From Morinoia aosen (taxonomy: Eukaryota > Arthropoda > Malacostraca > Amphipoda > Talitridae): 64,000 bases of DNA. The translations under genes were made by a program, and so were the position numbers. Below are positions 25,002-35,881 of the stretch, piece by piece (the first letter of the stretch is position 1; each line of letters begins with the position of its first letter). Below the pieces are notes generated by a model. That model ran no database searches. It saw only the letters and a list, made by a program, of their open reading frames with translations, and was not told where the DNA came from. The DNA is taken from NCBI GenBank assembly GCA_030386875.1, contig CM059562.1:62494201-62558200 (forward strand), in the 5' to 3' direction.

Positions 25002-27482
25002 ATGGCTATTTGGCCTCGGCTCACTACTTCTTTCGCCCACGAACAGCTTCAGTTCAATCCCTGTTTCATACACAGTGCATATACTGTCTTTGGACGTTTT
25101 CATGAAGAGGTCGTACTTGCAATCAATAGGAACAAAACCGCCCTCCTGTGGAGCAACAAAATTTTGACGATTACTTTGGTTCTACAATTTTCTCATACAT
25201 ATATATATGCACATATTCAACATTTAATTCAACTGCTCCAATTCTCTTTTACGTTATATGAACCTATCGTTTCCAGCGGTATCTATCGTAACAAAAGAAC
25301 GAGTCTTACCCGCCATGTGTCACCTTCCGAAGCAACGTCAGTGAAGACTATGCAACCAATATCGCCGGATGAGGGAAAACATGTCTGCCAAACCTCCAGC
25401 AATCATTTGAAGGTTCGAAGCAGTGAAGTCTCAGCCGCAGCACCACAACCACCTGCTCCTCATCTGAACAAGCAAAACAGCGTGCCAGCTCCCCAGCTCT
25501 GCGTCAACAACAACGCTCCGAACTGTCCGCCAGCGGCGGGGACACAAACACCATCCTCATCAGTGGTACAAGAAAAAATAGTTTTTACTAATAAGGACAT
25601 TTCAAGCGTGGTAGACTTTTCTCATTCTCCAGATAAAATGTTCGATAATTTTCGCGCACAAACCGATACTGGCAGTAAATTACCCCAGAGCGCAAGCTGT
25701 GAAAACAAAATAAAATTTCCAGTACAGAGCAATAAAAATAACACTGTTGCTTCTTTTAATGGCTACTTGCACCCGCTTCAAATAACAAGCTCTCAAAAAA
25801 TTCATGAAATTATTCCCAATTTGTCTCTAACAAGAGCGTTTTTCAATAAATCCCTAAGACAACGTGAGCCTCCTAGCCCGTCGTCGATTTTCTCTACAGT
25901 ATCAAACATTCAGAACCTAACCGAACAGCTTTTTGCTTTAAATTCACATATAAGTTCTCAAGACCTTGCACCTGTGGTACCTGCTAGTATCTCTTGTGAA
26001 ATCGACTCCAATTGTCGAGAACCTTACGACACTTTGCTGCTAGGTGATAATATCCTAAGCACGATCAGAAGAAAGGACATCGATCGCTCGTGCTGGATCA
26101 AAACTGTTCCATCAGGGCGCTTCGATGACCTTCTCCATACTGTAAATTGCATGCCTAGATTTAAAAATTATATACTAAGTTTTGATGGTCTCTGCCACTC
26201 GCCCTCAGACCTTGCTCGAATCAAACAACAAATTGTAAGAAAGTACGCACTTTCTCGCATTTATATTGCCAATGCTTGCAGTGCAAACGAATTCAACAAA
26301 GCGAGGCATTTTTGCAAAAACCTGGGCCTAAACTTGATTCAATTTCAAACTTACCCAGAAAATGAAAATGGTGACGCACTCAATAACTTTCAATGGCCTC
26401 GGACCCAGGAAGAGAACTTCTGTTTTCTTCAACAACTTGCAATGAAATCAACATTGCGAATCACCGTGCCATATTGTCCTCGTTTCAACAAATGTCAAGC
26501 AATAAATGGAATTGTAGATCATTCCAATGAATCGAAAAATTCACGGAATGAGACAAATAGTCTCACATTAGACTTTCAAAAAGAATATAAGCCTATGCAT
26601 ATCACTGCACATGGTACACCAAATCTTTCAAAATTGATTGCGACATCAAGCAGAGGTCTGAGTAACTCACTCACCCACAGCATGAGGAACGTAAATAAGC
26701 CTGAGCCTTTCCCTGATTCGATCTCAGACAAATATAATGTCAGTACGAAAAATAAATTTGCGTTACTTGCAACAGACACAAATAGTGATTGCGACATGCC
26801 CTCCTTTTCAACCAATTCTCAACCTTCCATTGAGTACGCAGGAACCAAGGAAAGTCAAGCAAATACCGATATTCAAAACTATTCCAAAGAAAATCAAATT
26901 ATTCAAAAAAAATCTGATGCCTCTGCCGGGCCTCCGTCGAACGACCAAACTAATACTGCTACCGAAAAATCAACAGTGAATCAAATCTGCACACGCGTTG
27001 CACACACACTGGACGACTTGAAACGATCGCTCAAATTGGAGCCTGCTTACACGGTAGGTGACGGACACTGTCTCCTCCACGCCGTAACGACGCAGCTTGC
27101 TTCACAACAAAAATCGAAATGGAATTATATATCTCTGAAAAAAGCCATCAAAACTGAGAGCTCCAGAAACAAGGACCAGTATGCAAAATTCGTTGACAAG
27201 AACAGTGGCAGTTTCGAACAACTCATCGATAAATACATCGATAGAAAAGTCTTCGATCACGCAGTTGGAGACCTCATACCCCAAATACTTTCTAATGTAA
27301 CGAGAACACCAATTCACGTATTTGATGAAAGAGACAATGGGATTTGGAAGACGACAATCTCCCCTACATCAAATGCTCTGATAAACTGTCCTCCGGTAAA
27401 CATACACCGGAAACAGGACCACTATAGCGCCCTCTTGAAAATGCGTGATGAAAATCGTGTTGCTCCCTCCCCCATTTTGTGA
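25002..27482 (+). CDS. LINE ORF1 region: SGNH-like plus OTU protease
   Basis: 826 codons are open from ATG 25002; a later start at ATG 25350 (residue 117) may be the true one because residues 1-115 look like translated UTR. Residues about 120-340 are low-complexity, rich in Ser, Pro and Asn. Residues about 342-490 resemble the esterase (SGNH) domain of CR1-type ORF1 proteins, but the nucleophile block reads GDN (348-350) instead of GDS and no G-T-N-D block is seen. It is probably a non-catalytic nucleic-acid or particle-forming module. Residues about 675-815 are an OTU-family fold: GDGHCLLHAV with Asp687 and Cys690, and DHYSALL with His807, the expected catalytic set. A deubiquitinase or polyprotein-cleaving role is inference. 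The TGA at 27480 ends it, in frame with the endonuclease. Confidence 0.82.
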   Translation: MAIWPRLTTSFAHEQLQFNPCFIHSAYTVFGRFHEEVVLAINRNKTALLWSNKILTITLVLQFSHTYIYAHIQHLIQLLQFSFTLYEPIVSSGIYRNKRTSLTRHVSPSEATSVKTMQPISPDEGKHVCQTSSNHLKVRSSEVSAAAPQPPAPHLNKQNSVPAPQLCVNNNAPNCPPAAGTQTPSSSVVQEKIVFTNKDISSVVDFSHSPDKMFDNFRAQTDTGSKLPQSASCENKIKFPVQSNKNNTVASFNGYLHPLQITSSQKIHEIIPNLSLTRAFFNKSLRQREPPSPSSIFSTVSNIQNLTEQLFALNSHISSQDLAPVVPASISCEIDSNCREPYDTLLLGDNILSTIRRKDIDRSCWIKTVPSGRFDDLLHTVNCMPRFKNYILSFDGLCHSPSDLARIKQQIVRKYALSRIYIANACSANEFNKARHFCKNLGLNLIQFQTYPENENGDALNNFQWPRTQEENFCFLQQLAMKSTLRITVPYCPRFNKCQAINGIVDHSNESKNSRNETNSLTLDFQKEYKPMHITAHGTPNLSKLIATSSRGLSNSLTHSMRNVNKPEPFPDSISDKYNVSTKNKFALLATDTNSDCDMPSFSTNSQPSIEYAGTKESQANTDIQNYSKENQIIQKKSDASAGPPSNDQTNTATEKSTVNQICTRVAHTLDDLKRSLKLEPAYTVGDGHCLLHAVTTQLASQQKSKWNYISLKKAIKTESSRNKDQYAKFVDKNSGSFEQLIDKYIDRKVFDHAVGDLIPQILSNVTRTPIHVFDERDNGIWKTTISPTSNALINCPPVNIHRKQDHYSALLKMRDENRVAPSPIL

Positions 27483-27590
27483 CTAAATAACAGTGATCAA
27501 ATTGAACATGAAGCTGAAATCACAAACAATGAACGCGACAATAAAGACCTAGAGACGAATACTAAATGCCCTGCTAGACCTAAAAAATGA

Positions 27591-30446
27591 AATAACTCCA
27601 CTAAAGATCTGCCTATTGAGGTAAATAATATCAAAATATTGCACATAAATGCTCGCAGCCTCAATGGTAAAATGGATGACGTACGAGTAATGTTGATCAC
27701 TAACGATATCGACATTTTATGCGTATCTGAAACATGGTTCGATTCACGAGTCGAAAGCTCATATCTCAGCATTACCGGGTACAAATTGTACCGTTATGAC
27801 GGAGTCAAGAGTAAGAGAGGTAGCGGTTCATGCATTTTCATCAAAGATGTCTACTCTACATCCTTAGTTCCGATAAAAGAAAAATGCGAAGACATAGAAA
27901 TGGTTTGGCTCAATGTTCAAGTAAACAAACACAAGTCTTTCATTATCGGCAGTCTTTGCAGACATCCGTCAGCATCTCTTCGTCCAACATTAGATTTCAT
28001 TGAAAATACGCTTAGATCAATCTCTGCAGCCAAAAAGTCTTTCTATGTTTTCGGAGATTTTAACGTGGATCTGACAAATAAAAACAATCAGCTAAGCAAG
28101 ATGCTGCACAGACTTAATCTTTCTCAAATGGTCCAAGAACCAACGCGAATTACCAACACTTCTAAAACTCTTCTTGACCTAGCAATTACCAACAATCCCC
28201 AAGCAGTACTCAGCACAGAAATCTTACCGTCCTTTTCTGATCACCATTCGGTAGAATGCCAAATCAATATTGCAAAAGAGAAACAGAAATCTAGTTACAT
28301 TACATATCGCATGAAAAACCACTACTCCCCTGAAATATTTCAAGAAAAGCTATTAGACAGATGGAGTGAATTTCAAGGCATGGAAAACACCGATGATGTC
28401 AATCTACAAGTTTTGCTTTTCAACGAAAATTTCGTATCAGCTCTTAACGAATGCGCACCTTTCACTACGAAGAAAGTTAAGCCAAGAATTTCTAAATGGA
28501 TAACAGATGAGATAAAACAGTTGAGCAGAGCTAAAAGAAATTTGCAGCGTGAGTACAAACTGAATAAATCAGACAGTACGCGTCGAAAATTATATAAAGA
28601 TCATGAGAAGATCCTACGAAGAAAAGTTAAGGAAGCAAAACGGGACTACTTCCACAAAGAACTCTTGGCGGCAAAACAAAACCCTAAAAGAACTTGGGAA
28701 ATCATTAGAGAAGCTGCTCAGTATAAAAATTCAGACTGCAAAAGCACTTTTGACAACCCCTCAGAAATAGCGAATGACTTTAACACTTTCTTTTCAAAAG
28801 TTGGCGAAGATGTTTTCAATGAAGTATCCAGGACAGTTTCAGACACATCTACAGAGGCAAATCTGAGCGATGTTTCATCCCCAAATAGTAGCAACAAGTG
28901 GAGACCAAAGCCAGTTAGCGTCATAGAGATACGAAAAATCTTATACTCACTAAAGAATACTAAAGCGACTGGACATGATGGCATAAGCCTCCAACATATT
29001 AAAGACAGCTTCCCTGTCGCAGCACCCTTTATTCGCTTGATAATAAAAACATCTATAGTCACAAACAAGTTTCCCGATCAATGGAAACTATCCATAATTA
29101 AGCCATTACATAAATCTGGTGATATCGACATAGCGTCAAACTACAGACCAATCAGTCTCCTGCCTGTTATGTCCAAAATATTAGAAAAAGTAATAACAAA
29201 CCAGCTCTCGTCTCACATAGACGAGTCACATCTACTGCATCGCAATCAATATGCTTACAGGAGGAATACCAGTACTCACGACGCCCTGTTAAACATAACA
29301 GAAAAAATTTACAAAGATATTGACCAAAAAAAATTAACTATCTTACTATTGCTTGATCTCTCCAAAACTTTCGACAGTGTTGAGCATAAGAAACTTCTAC
29401 AAAAAATTTCAAACCTCAGAATAGACACTCAGTGGTTTGAAAGCTACCTACGAAACCGCTCTCATGCAGTGTGCTTGAATAACAAAATGTCATCATTCAT
29501 ACCAAATAACTTTGGCGTTCCTCAAGGTTCAATCATCGGCCCACTCCTATTTTCAATTTTCATCAACGATTTCCCCACCATGCCGGCAAACACAAAAATC
29601 TCAATGTAGGCTTATGACGTACAAATTGCCACGACAAGCTCAACAGCGGATTTAACAGAAACACAAGCCAACGCTGAAAACCTTCTGAGAAATCTGAAAT
29701 TGTGGTATGACCATAATGGCCTCAAACTTAACGCAAGTAAAACGCAATGCATTATTTTTGGATCACAGAATGCGACTGAAAATTTACCACCATTCAAGCT
29801 AACATTTGGAGACGATACAATTAAACCAGTCGATAAGGTTAAAAATCTGGGTGTTTGGTTTGACAAAAATATGACTTTCAATTCACACGTCGAAACAATG
29901 TGCAGCAAAATTAACGGAACCTTAATGTTCTTTCATCGTAAAAAGAACACACTTGACGAAAAATCTAGATTATTAGTGATTCAGTCTTTAGTTTTATCGC
30001 GTCTGGACTACTGCAGTCTTGTGTGGGGAGACTTACCTAAATGTCGTCAGGAAGAGTTGCAAAAATGTGTAAACTTCGCCGCCAAAGTGGTATGCAAAGG
30101 AAATTTTAATAAATACGATCATGTCACCCCTCTTTTAAGAAAACTCGACTGGATCCCAATACCGAACAGATTCATGATCCAGAAAGCTCGACGAGTATTC
30201 TCCTCTCTGTACCTCCCCCAAAGTAATGCAGAGGTGGTAAAATTTTTTCCATCTAATATCCCAAACGAAAGACCAAACCGGAGGAACGATGTTTTAGTCA
30301 GTTACCGTTCGTCTAACGTGGGACAAAAAGCTCTCTCAGTTTCTGGAGCTTTTTTGTGGAACAAGCTTCCCCAGCATATCAAAAACTCTAAAACTGGAAA
30401 AGAATTTAGAGTAAATGTGTCACGTCATTTTGCATCTCTGTCATAG
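27591..30446 (+). pseudogene. LINE APE endonuclease and reverse transcriptase
   Basis: The frame continues directly from the OTU region after TGA 27480 and TGA 27588. Endonuclease residues are Asn (27648, in HINARSLNGK), Glu (27729, SETWF), Asp and Asn (28056, 28062, GDFNVDL), and Asp and His (28239, 28242, SDHHS). The usual Y-R-P-P block reads CRHPS. RT blocks are NYRPISLLPVMSKILEKV (about 29140), DLSKTFDSVEH (catalytic Asp at 29355) and NFGVPQGSIIGPLLFSIFIN (about 29507). The second active-site box is destroyed: Tyr is TAG (29607) and the sequence then reads AYD where A-D-D is expected. The C-terminal domain (29610-30446) is open and ends RHFASLS. No in-frame ATG precedes the first catalytic Asn, which argues against independent initiation. 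Confidence 0.9.
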
Positions 30447-30790
30447 GGCCTGCAGCATCTCGGTGTGAACTTCCCATCTATCAGAAATTTTAATTTTTCC
30501 TGACATTTCTGTTAGAAATTTAGAAACTATTTCATTTTACGTTTGCTAAGCGATTCGTATATTCATCTTACTTATTTCTGTCGACAACAATGAGCACCAC
30601 AGCCGTCAGTTCAGTGCAGCAGAACGAACGTTCTTTCCATAATTAGGAGTATTTCCTCATTTTTATTTTGTTATTTCTTTCTCTTTTCTGTATTAATATT
30701 TAACGTCCGTATGACAAATATACCATGAAATACATTTTGTGTGTACACCAATAAACAGGTTTATAGACGTGAGGGTTGTGCAAAGTTTAT

Positions 30791-31897
30791 AATGAATTAA
30801 ATTTTTGGCTAACGTTGTCTCGCTATTTCAAAATCATTCTCGAAGATGTTTTCAATCGATTTTCGGCTGAGCTGGAGGGAAAGGGGTAATTTAAGCATTG
30901 CATTTAGTCTTGTTATTTATTTTTTTTAAATTTTTTTTTTATTTTTTTTTCGTGCGTTCAGCGCACACTAGCACTGAAATTTCAAATCGGAAAAAAATCT
31001 AAATTTCTGTAATCAAAATTATCATTTTGGATCAAGGCCTAATCTTCCTATATGTGCCAATTTTGTGAATATTCTCCACTCAGATGTGATATCCAGCCAC
31101 AATGTTACTCCATTTTATCCCACGTGCACATCTCCCTATAATGCTGAAGAGTTGTGTTGCTTCTTGACTATAACCTGATTTTTCTTAAAAATTTCTGTGA
31201 AGAAATTAAAAAACAGCTCATTTTTATGTTTTTCGAAGTCTTCTCTTCCTTTTAGTTATTTTTTTTGCGAAAAATTTCTTAGGGTTACAGTGAGCTCAGC
31301 TGTCATTTTCTGTGTAGTAGATGGTAGGTTGCTTCTATCTTTTATCTTATATATGTATTTTTTTTTCTAATATTTTATTTTCAATAAGTATATAAATTAA
31401 TATGTGTGTGTACGTGTGTAGGTATATATATGTATCTACATAAATAGATATACATGTTTCTATTTCATTTCTTTACGCAAAAACCATTCGGTTAATAAAT
31501 TTTATTGCAATAGCGAAATGATTCAAAAATAGATCTAGCACTTCCCCAGAGGGCGTTTCTGTGAATCGGATTAATGTCATATATAATTAATGAAATAAAG
31601 TGCAATTTGAGCATATGAATCGTAGTGAAATTATTTTTCTTTCCGTATGTTGTACAAGCTATGAATTTTGATATTGAATATATGTTTGTTTACCCATTTC
31701 TACCAATATTTTGTAGATATTTGTCAATCATGAGTGGTAACCGGCTTACACTGTGTCTCTATTTTATTCCATGTACCCATGTCCGCATGATGTGGTGAAT
31801 ATCGAGAAGATACGAAATATGTTTTTGGTGGTGATAGGGCTTTGCATATTTTTAGGGCATATTTTTCATTTCTCATTCAACTACCCTTGACAGAGAT
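30791..31897. other. AT-rich DNA with microsatellite
   Basis: T-rich runs lie at 30920-30955 and a degenerate TG/TA microsatellite at 31395-31455. No gene was recognised. Confidence 0.5.
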
Positions 31898-32335
31898 AGA
31901 CTATTGGCAAGCCACGTGTGGTTTGTCTATTAGTACGCCTCGTATATTTTGTCTATTAATATGCCTCGTATGGTCTATCTATTTTGTACACCTCTGATAG
32001 CTTGTCTATTAGTACACCTCGTATAGTTTGCCTATTATTATTATGCCTCGTATGGCTTATCTATTTGTTCACCTCGGATGGTTTGTCAATTAGTACTCCT
32101 TGTATAGAACTTTTGTTAGACTACTAGCACACCACGAATGGTTTGTCTATTAGTACGCCTCGTATATTTTGTCAATTAATATGCCTCGTATGGTCTATCT
32201 ACTTGTACACCTCTGACAGTTTGTCTATTAGTACACCTCGTATAGTTTGTCTATTATTATGCCTCGTATGGCTCATCTACTTGTACACCTCGGATGGTTT
32301 GTCAATTAGTACTCCTCGTATGGAACATTTGTTTT
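31898..32335. repeat. 220-bp higher-order tandem repeat
   Basis: Two tandem copies of about 220 bp (31898-32117 and 32118-32335), shown by GTTTGTCTATTAGTACGCCT at 31921 and again at 32141. Each copy is built of about eight subunits of 26-31 bp with core TTTGTCTATTAGTACACCTC followed by GTATRG. Subunits at matching positions in the two copies are more alike than neighbours, so duplication of the block came after subunit expansion. Confidence 0.85.
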
Positions 32336-33916
32336 AGGATGCCCTATATTTAAGAAACTTTTAAAAGCCAATATGTTGGCATGTATCTCATGTGACAATT
32401 TGGAAATAAACATTTTTTCTTTTCTTTTTTCTTTTCTGACGACGCTACTAAAAATTTTCTTTTTTTTAAACGACCTCCACGGTACGGAATCTTCTTCCCT
32501 CTGCAAAAGCAAAAATGTAAACTTTTAACTTGTTGCTTCAGGAAAAATATATCTCAACAGGTTTCGCTTCTCACTTATTTTTCTGAGTATAACATTTTTA
32601 AGTTGACACTTATTCACGACGCAGAGTATAACATGTTAAGTTAATGCCTAGCCACGACGCACCTTATCGAGAGGCTCGCAAAAACGCACTGACTCTTGTT
32701 TTTCGTGCTAGCCACAGTGTTCTTGTGGGGCTACCCTCTTTCCAATCATGACCAATGGTACCTCTCGTGCACTTCTAAACAATCGCCTACTCTGTCCCAT
32801 TGGCTGTTCTCGAGGTTGCACGCATCCTATTCGCTGCGAGGTAATCTTGAAGTCAAAACCCGTTGGCGAGCAGGCTTCCCACGCCTTTACTTCTACCCCT
32901 ACCCTTGCCTGGGCCTATGGTCAATAAATTTTTGCCCTTGCGGTAACATAATATGGCCCTTCTTGTTCGAGCTCTCGAGGTCTGCTTACCAAGCACAACA
33001 CTAGCCCCAGCTCGAGTGCCCGCTTCGCTTACACGATACATAAATCTATGTTGAATGTAAACATTCAGGCCTTCACACATATTAGAGCGACCCACTCGCA
33101 CCGTTGGAATGCGCCTGAACACAGTTTATAAACTCACAATTTTAGTTCAAGCAAAAAAAAAATAAATGCGCACAAAATTCGTTACACACAATTCACAAAA
33201 TCCATTCACAAAATCCAACTTCGTTTCCATACATTCTTGTTGTAACTCGAAAATACCTAGTACAAGCAAAGCCGAGAGTTTCTGCGAGAGGGGCTCAGTC
33301 GGTGAGCTGTATCATGAATACCATCTACTGTACAAGTATGAAATTGGTTAGCGTCTTCCTATAGTGGACGGTGTTGGGTTTTGCTGGAGTGTGGGAGTGA
33401 TGTTATGGCGCTGCACTCGTGGCTGTGATGCCCTGACGCAAGAGCATTAGTTTTGGGGCTGTGTTATGTCTACGTAAATACTGTGTGTTGAGGTCCGAAG
33501 TGTGTTCACCAATGGATATTATAATCCTCCATGAAATATTTCGCAACAGGAGCAGTTACATGTGCTTCTGCTTCATATAATTTTATGCGTTCTCGCTTTT
33601 GTTTATTTTTTAACGGGTTAGACTCAAAATTTTTTCTCTTATTAGTTTTAAGAGGTACATGTTGAAAGAAGTAGTAGAAGTAGAGATTAATAACTACTTA
33701 TCCCATGAGGTTTTAAATGGCTTCATCATTTACTTATCTTGAAGGCTCCATTTTTCAGGTTATGTGCGTGTGTCGAAAATTGTTTGTTTTATGGGGGTCA
33801 CCACAAGCCTCTGCCAGGCCCCCGTCGGTCCGGTTATCTTTTTTGTTTTGTTGTTGGAAAAGGACCCTTACGTGGTGGACTATTCGGTCCTAAAATTTTA
33901 TGGCGCTTCGGACACT
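32336..33916. other. unassigned DNA
   Basis: The segment 32690-33110 is less AT-rich and has two CCAAT-like sites (CCAATGG at about 32754, CCATTGG at about 32798) and an AATAAA at about 32925, but no coding motif was recognised. A Pol III A-box-like GGCTCAGTCGGTGAGC at about 33294 lacks a B box. Confidence 0.35.
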
Positions 33917-33953
33917 AGTCCCCTTACACCCCCAGGGGGGGCGTAAGGGGACT
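33917..33953. repeat. GC-rich hairpin
   Basis: AGTCCCCTTAC (33917-33927) pairs perfectly with GTAAGGGGACT (33943-33953). After one mismatch the stem extends through CCCCC and GGGGG around a 3-base loop. It stands out in an AT-rich setting and may be the tip of a transposon end. Confidence 0.8.
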
Positions 33954-33984
33954 AAAATCCTGAATTTTCGACCCCGTATGAAAA

Positions 33985-34910
33985 GAAAACAAAACGGGAA
34001 ATGGAAAATTTGAAACCGTAACTTTGTTTACAATGCTTCAAGAATTCTAAGACTGTCTTTGGTTTTGTTCTAGCATAAAAACTCAAAGAGTTCTATTCTT
34101 TCGAAACATCAATAAAAATGAACTAAAAGACCAATATACCCAATTTTTCCCAAAAAATAAGGCCTGAATCGAAAAAATGAATCGAAGAAATTGTGTTTCT
34201 TTTTAAAAAATACATAACTAGTCAAATTTCATAAGAATTAGACAATAAAAATAAAAAATTCTAATTTTATTAAAATTTTTTTTTGTTTCTTGTAAATTAC
34301 AATTCACTGTGTGAATACGAAGCAGTGCATTGAAATTTTCGAAATAAAAATGAAAACATCATTCAATTACATAAATTGTCCATAATATTACAGTTCAGAT
34401 AAAAATTTATTTTAGCCTTATTACTAACAAACTCTATTTTCATCATTCAAAATAATAGAAGGCAGTGAGTTTTTATGCTAGGAAAAAGCAAAGACAGTTT
34501 TAGAATCCTCGGAATATTTCTAACAAGAGTATGATTCTGTTTTTCCCAATTGTACAAATAATTTTTTTATGAAGCTTAAAACCCAAAATTAGTGTATATG
34601 GTAGTTAGTGATCAACTATCGCATATAAAAAACTAAAAGTTTCAAATGGATAATTTGAAATCATACTTTTGATTGCAATGCTTCAAGGATTCTGAAGCTG
34701 TCTTTGGTTTTATTCTGGTACAAAAACTCAATGACTTCTATTCATTTGAAACATCCATAAAAATATCCCAAAAAATTAGTATTTCGTATTTTTTAATAAA
34801 TAAGGACAAAATAAAAAAATTACTCGAGTAAAATATATATGTTCATTTTCAACAAGTACATATACTGGCCAAATTTCAAACGAATCGGATCATATTTTGA
34901 AAATCGCTGG
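33985..34910. repeat. three-copy dispersed repeat, one inverted
   Basis: Copy A (about 33985-34255) and copy B (about 34640-34910) are diverged direct repeats sharing CAATGCTTCAAG, CTGTCTTTGGTTTT and AAAAACTCAA followed by CATCAATAAAAAT or its like. Copy C (about 34430-34530) carries the same core in inverse orientation (reverse complement TAGCATAAAAACTC). This is probably an old composite or foldback transposon; no coding sequence. Confidence 0.65.
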
Positions 34911-35147
34911 GTTGGCCCCCTCAAATGATATATTTTGATGCAGCCGCTAATTTTTGCGCTGCTGTTCCATAAGTTGTTCTAAAATTAATGTTTGAAAAAT
35001 ATGCATGCAGTTTAATTGTGTTCTTAGATACCAAATAACAATACTAGGTATTTGATTTCACATGCATTTTCTACATTATTTAGACACATCACTGAACGTG
35101 CTCTGAAACCGTTCAGAAACATTGAAATAAGGGTAAACTTCAATACG

Positions 35148-35878
35148 CCGGGTGTCTCACGAAAATATCCCCAACTTTTTAATTGATTTTATCTCCGCTT
35201 AAAATTAGCATATTTAAATTTTGATATTTTCACAATGTAATAAATTTTGTTTCCTTTTCGAATAATTTGAGTTTTGGAAAATCGGTTGAATAACCACTTT
35301 AAAATGATTGACGTGCTGAAAGGGATAGAAAAACTAATTGTTTAGAGGAAAAGTTTTTAAAACAATATTGATATTCTTCCTTACTTTGTATTTTCCAAAA
35401 AAAACAAAGATATAAAGGAGTGACAAATCATTACCCTAAATAACGTTTAGATAAATAAAGTAATTTAGTATCCTTCGAATACTACTTCTAGCCACCATTG
35501 AACGAAGAGTTTTGCGGATTATTTCAAAGTTTTGTTTCAGTTTTTGAAACACTTCTTCAATTCGTTGTTGAAAGAAGTGATACATACTTGGTAGTATGTA
35601 CGATAAATCATTGTGAAATTATTTATGACAGTAGGTATAGAGAAATGAAGAAGAACCCCAGTGTTGTTTTTAAAACTTTTCCTTTGAGCAATTAATTTGT
35701 CCACCTCTTTCAGTGAATCGATCACTGTAAAGTGGTTACTAAACGATTTTCAAAAACTTAAATTGTTCGAAAAGGAAATAAAATTTGCTACATTGTAAAA
35801 AAAAAAATTCAAATATGTTAATTTAAAGCGGAGTTATAATCAATTAAAAAGTCGGGGACATTTTTGTGGAAGACCCGG
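35148..35878. mobile_element. foldback DNA transposon, about 250-bp inverted arms
   Basis: The left arm (35148-35395) and right arm (35632-35878) are imperfect inverted repeats. The left begins CCGGGTGTCTCACGAAAATA and the complement of the right begins CCGGGTCTTCCACAAAAATG. Both continue with ACTTTTTAATTGATT, CTCCGCTT, TTTCCTTTTCGAA and GGAAAAGTTTT. A spacer of about 237 bp carries no recognisable domain. A TA lies close to each end, compatible with but not proving a Tc1/mariner-type target. Short open frames inside are incidental. Confidence 0.8.
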
Positions 35879-35881
35879 TAT

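Larger units (their letters stand above)
24762..30790 (+). mobile_element. young LINE with OTU-protease polyprotein
   Basis: A LINE whose coding region stays in a single reading frame from 25002 to 30446. Domains in order: low-complexity region, degenerate SGNH-hydrolase-like domain, OTU-type cysteine protease, APE endonuclease, reverse transcriptase and C-terminal extension. Only three stops interrupt it (TGA 27480, TGA 27588, TAG 29607). The 3' UTR contains AATAAA at about 30751. The 5' boundary lies somewhere in 24762-25350 and the 3' boundary near 30760-30800; no duplication was identified. Lack of RNase H and the B-motif form resemble the CR1/L2/Crack side of the LINE tree (inference). 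Confidence 0.85.

Noticed and set aside
33285-33350. tRNA-like A box GGCTCAGTCGGTGAGC
   Set aside because: No B box at the right distance and no cloverleaf; not called as tRNA or SINE.
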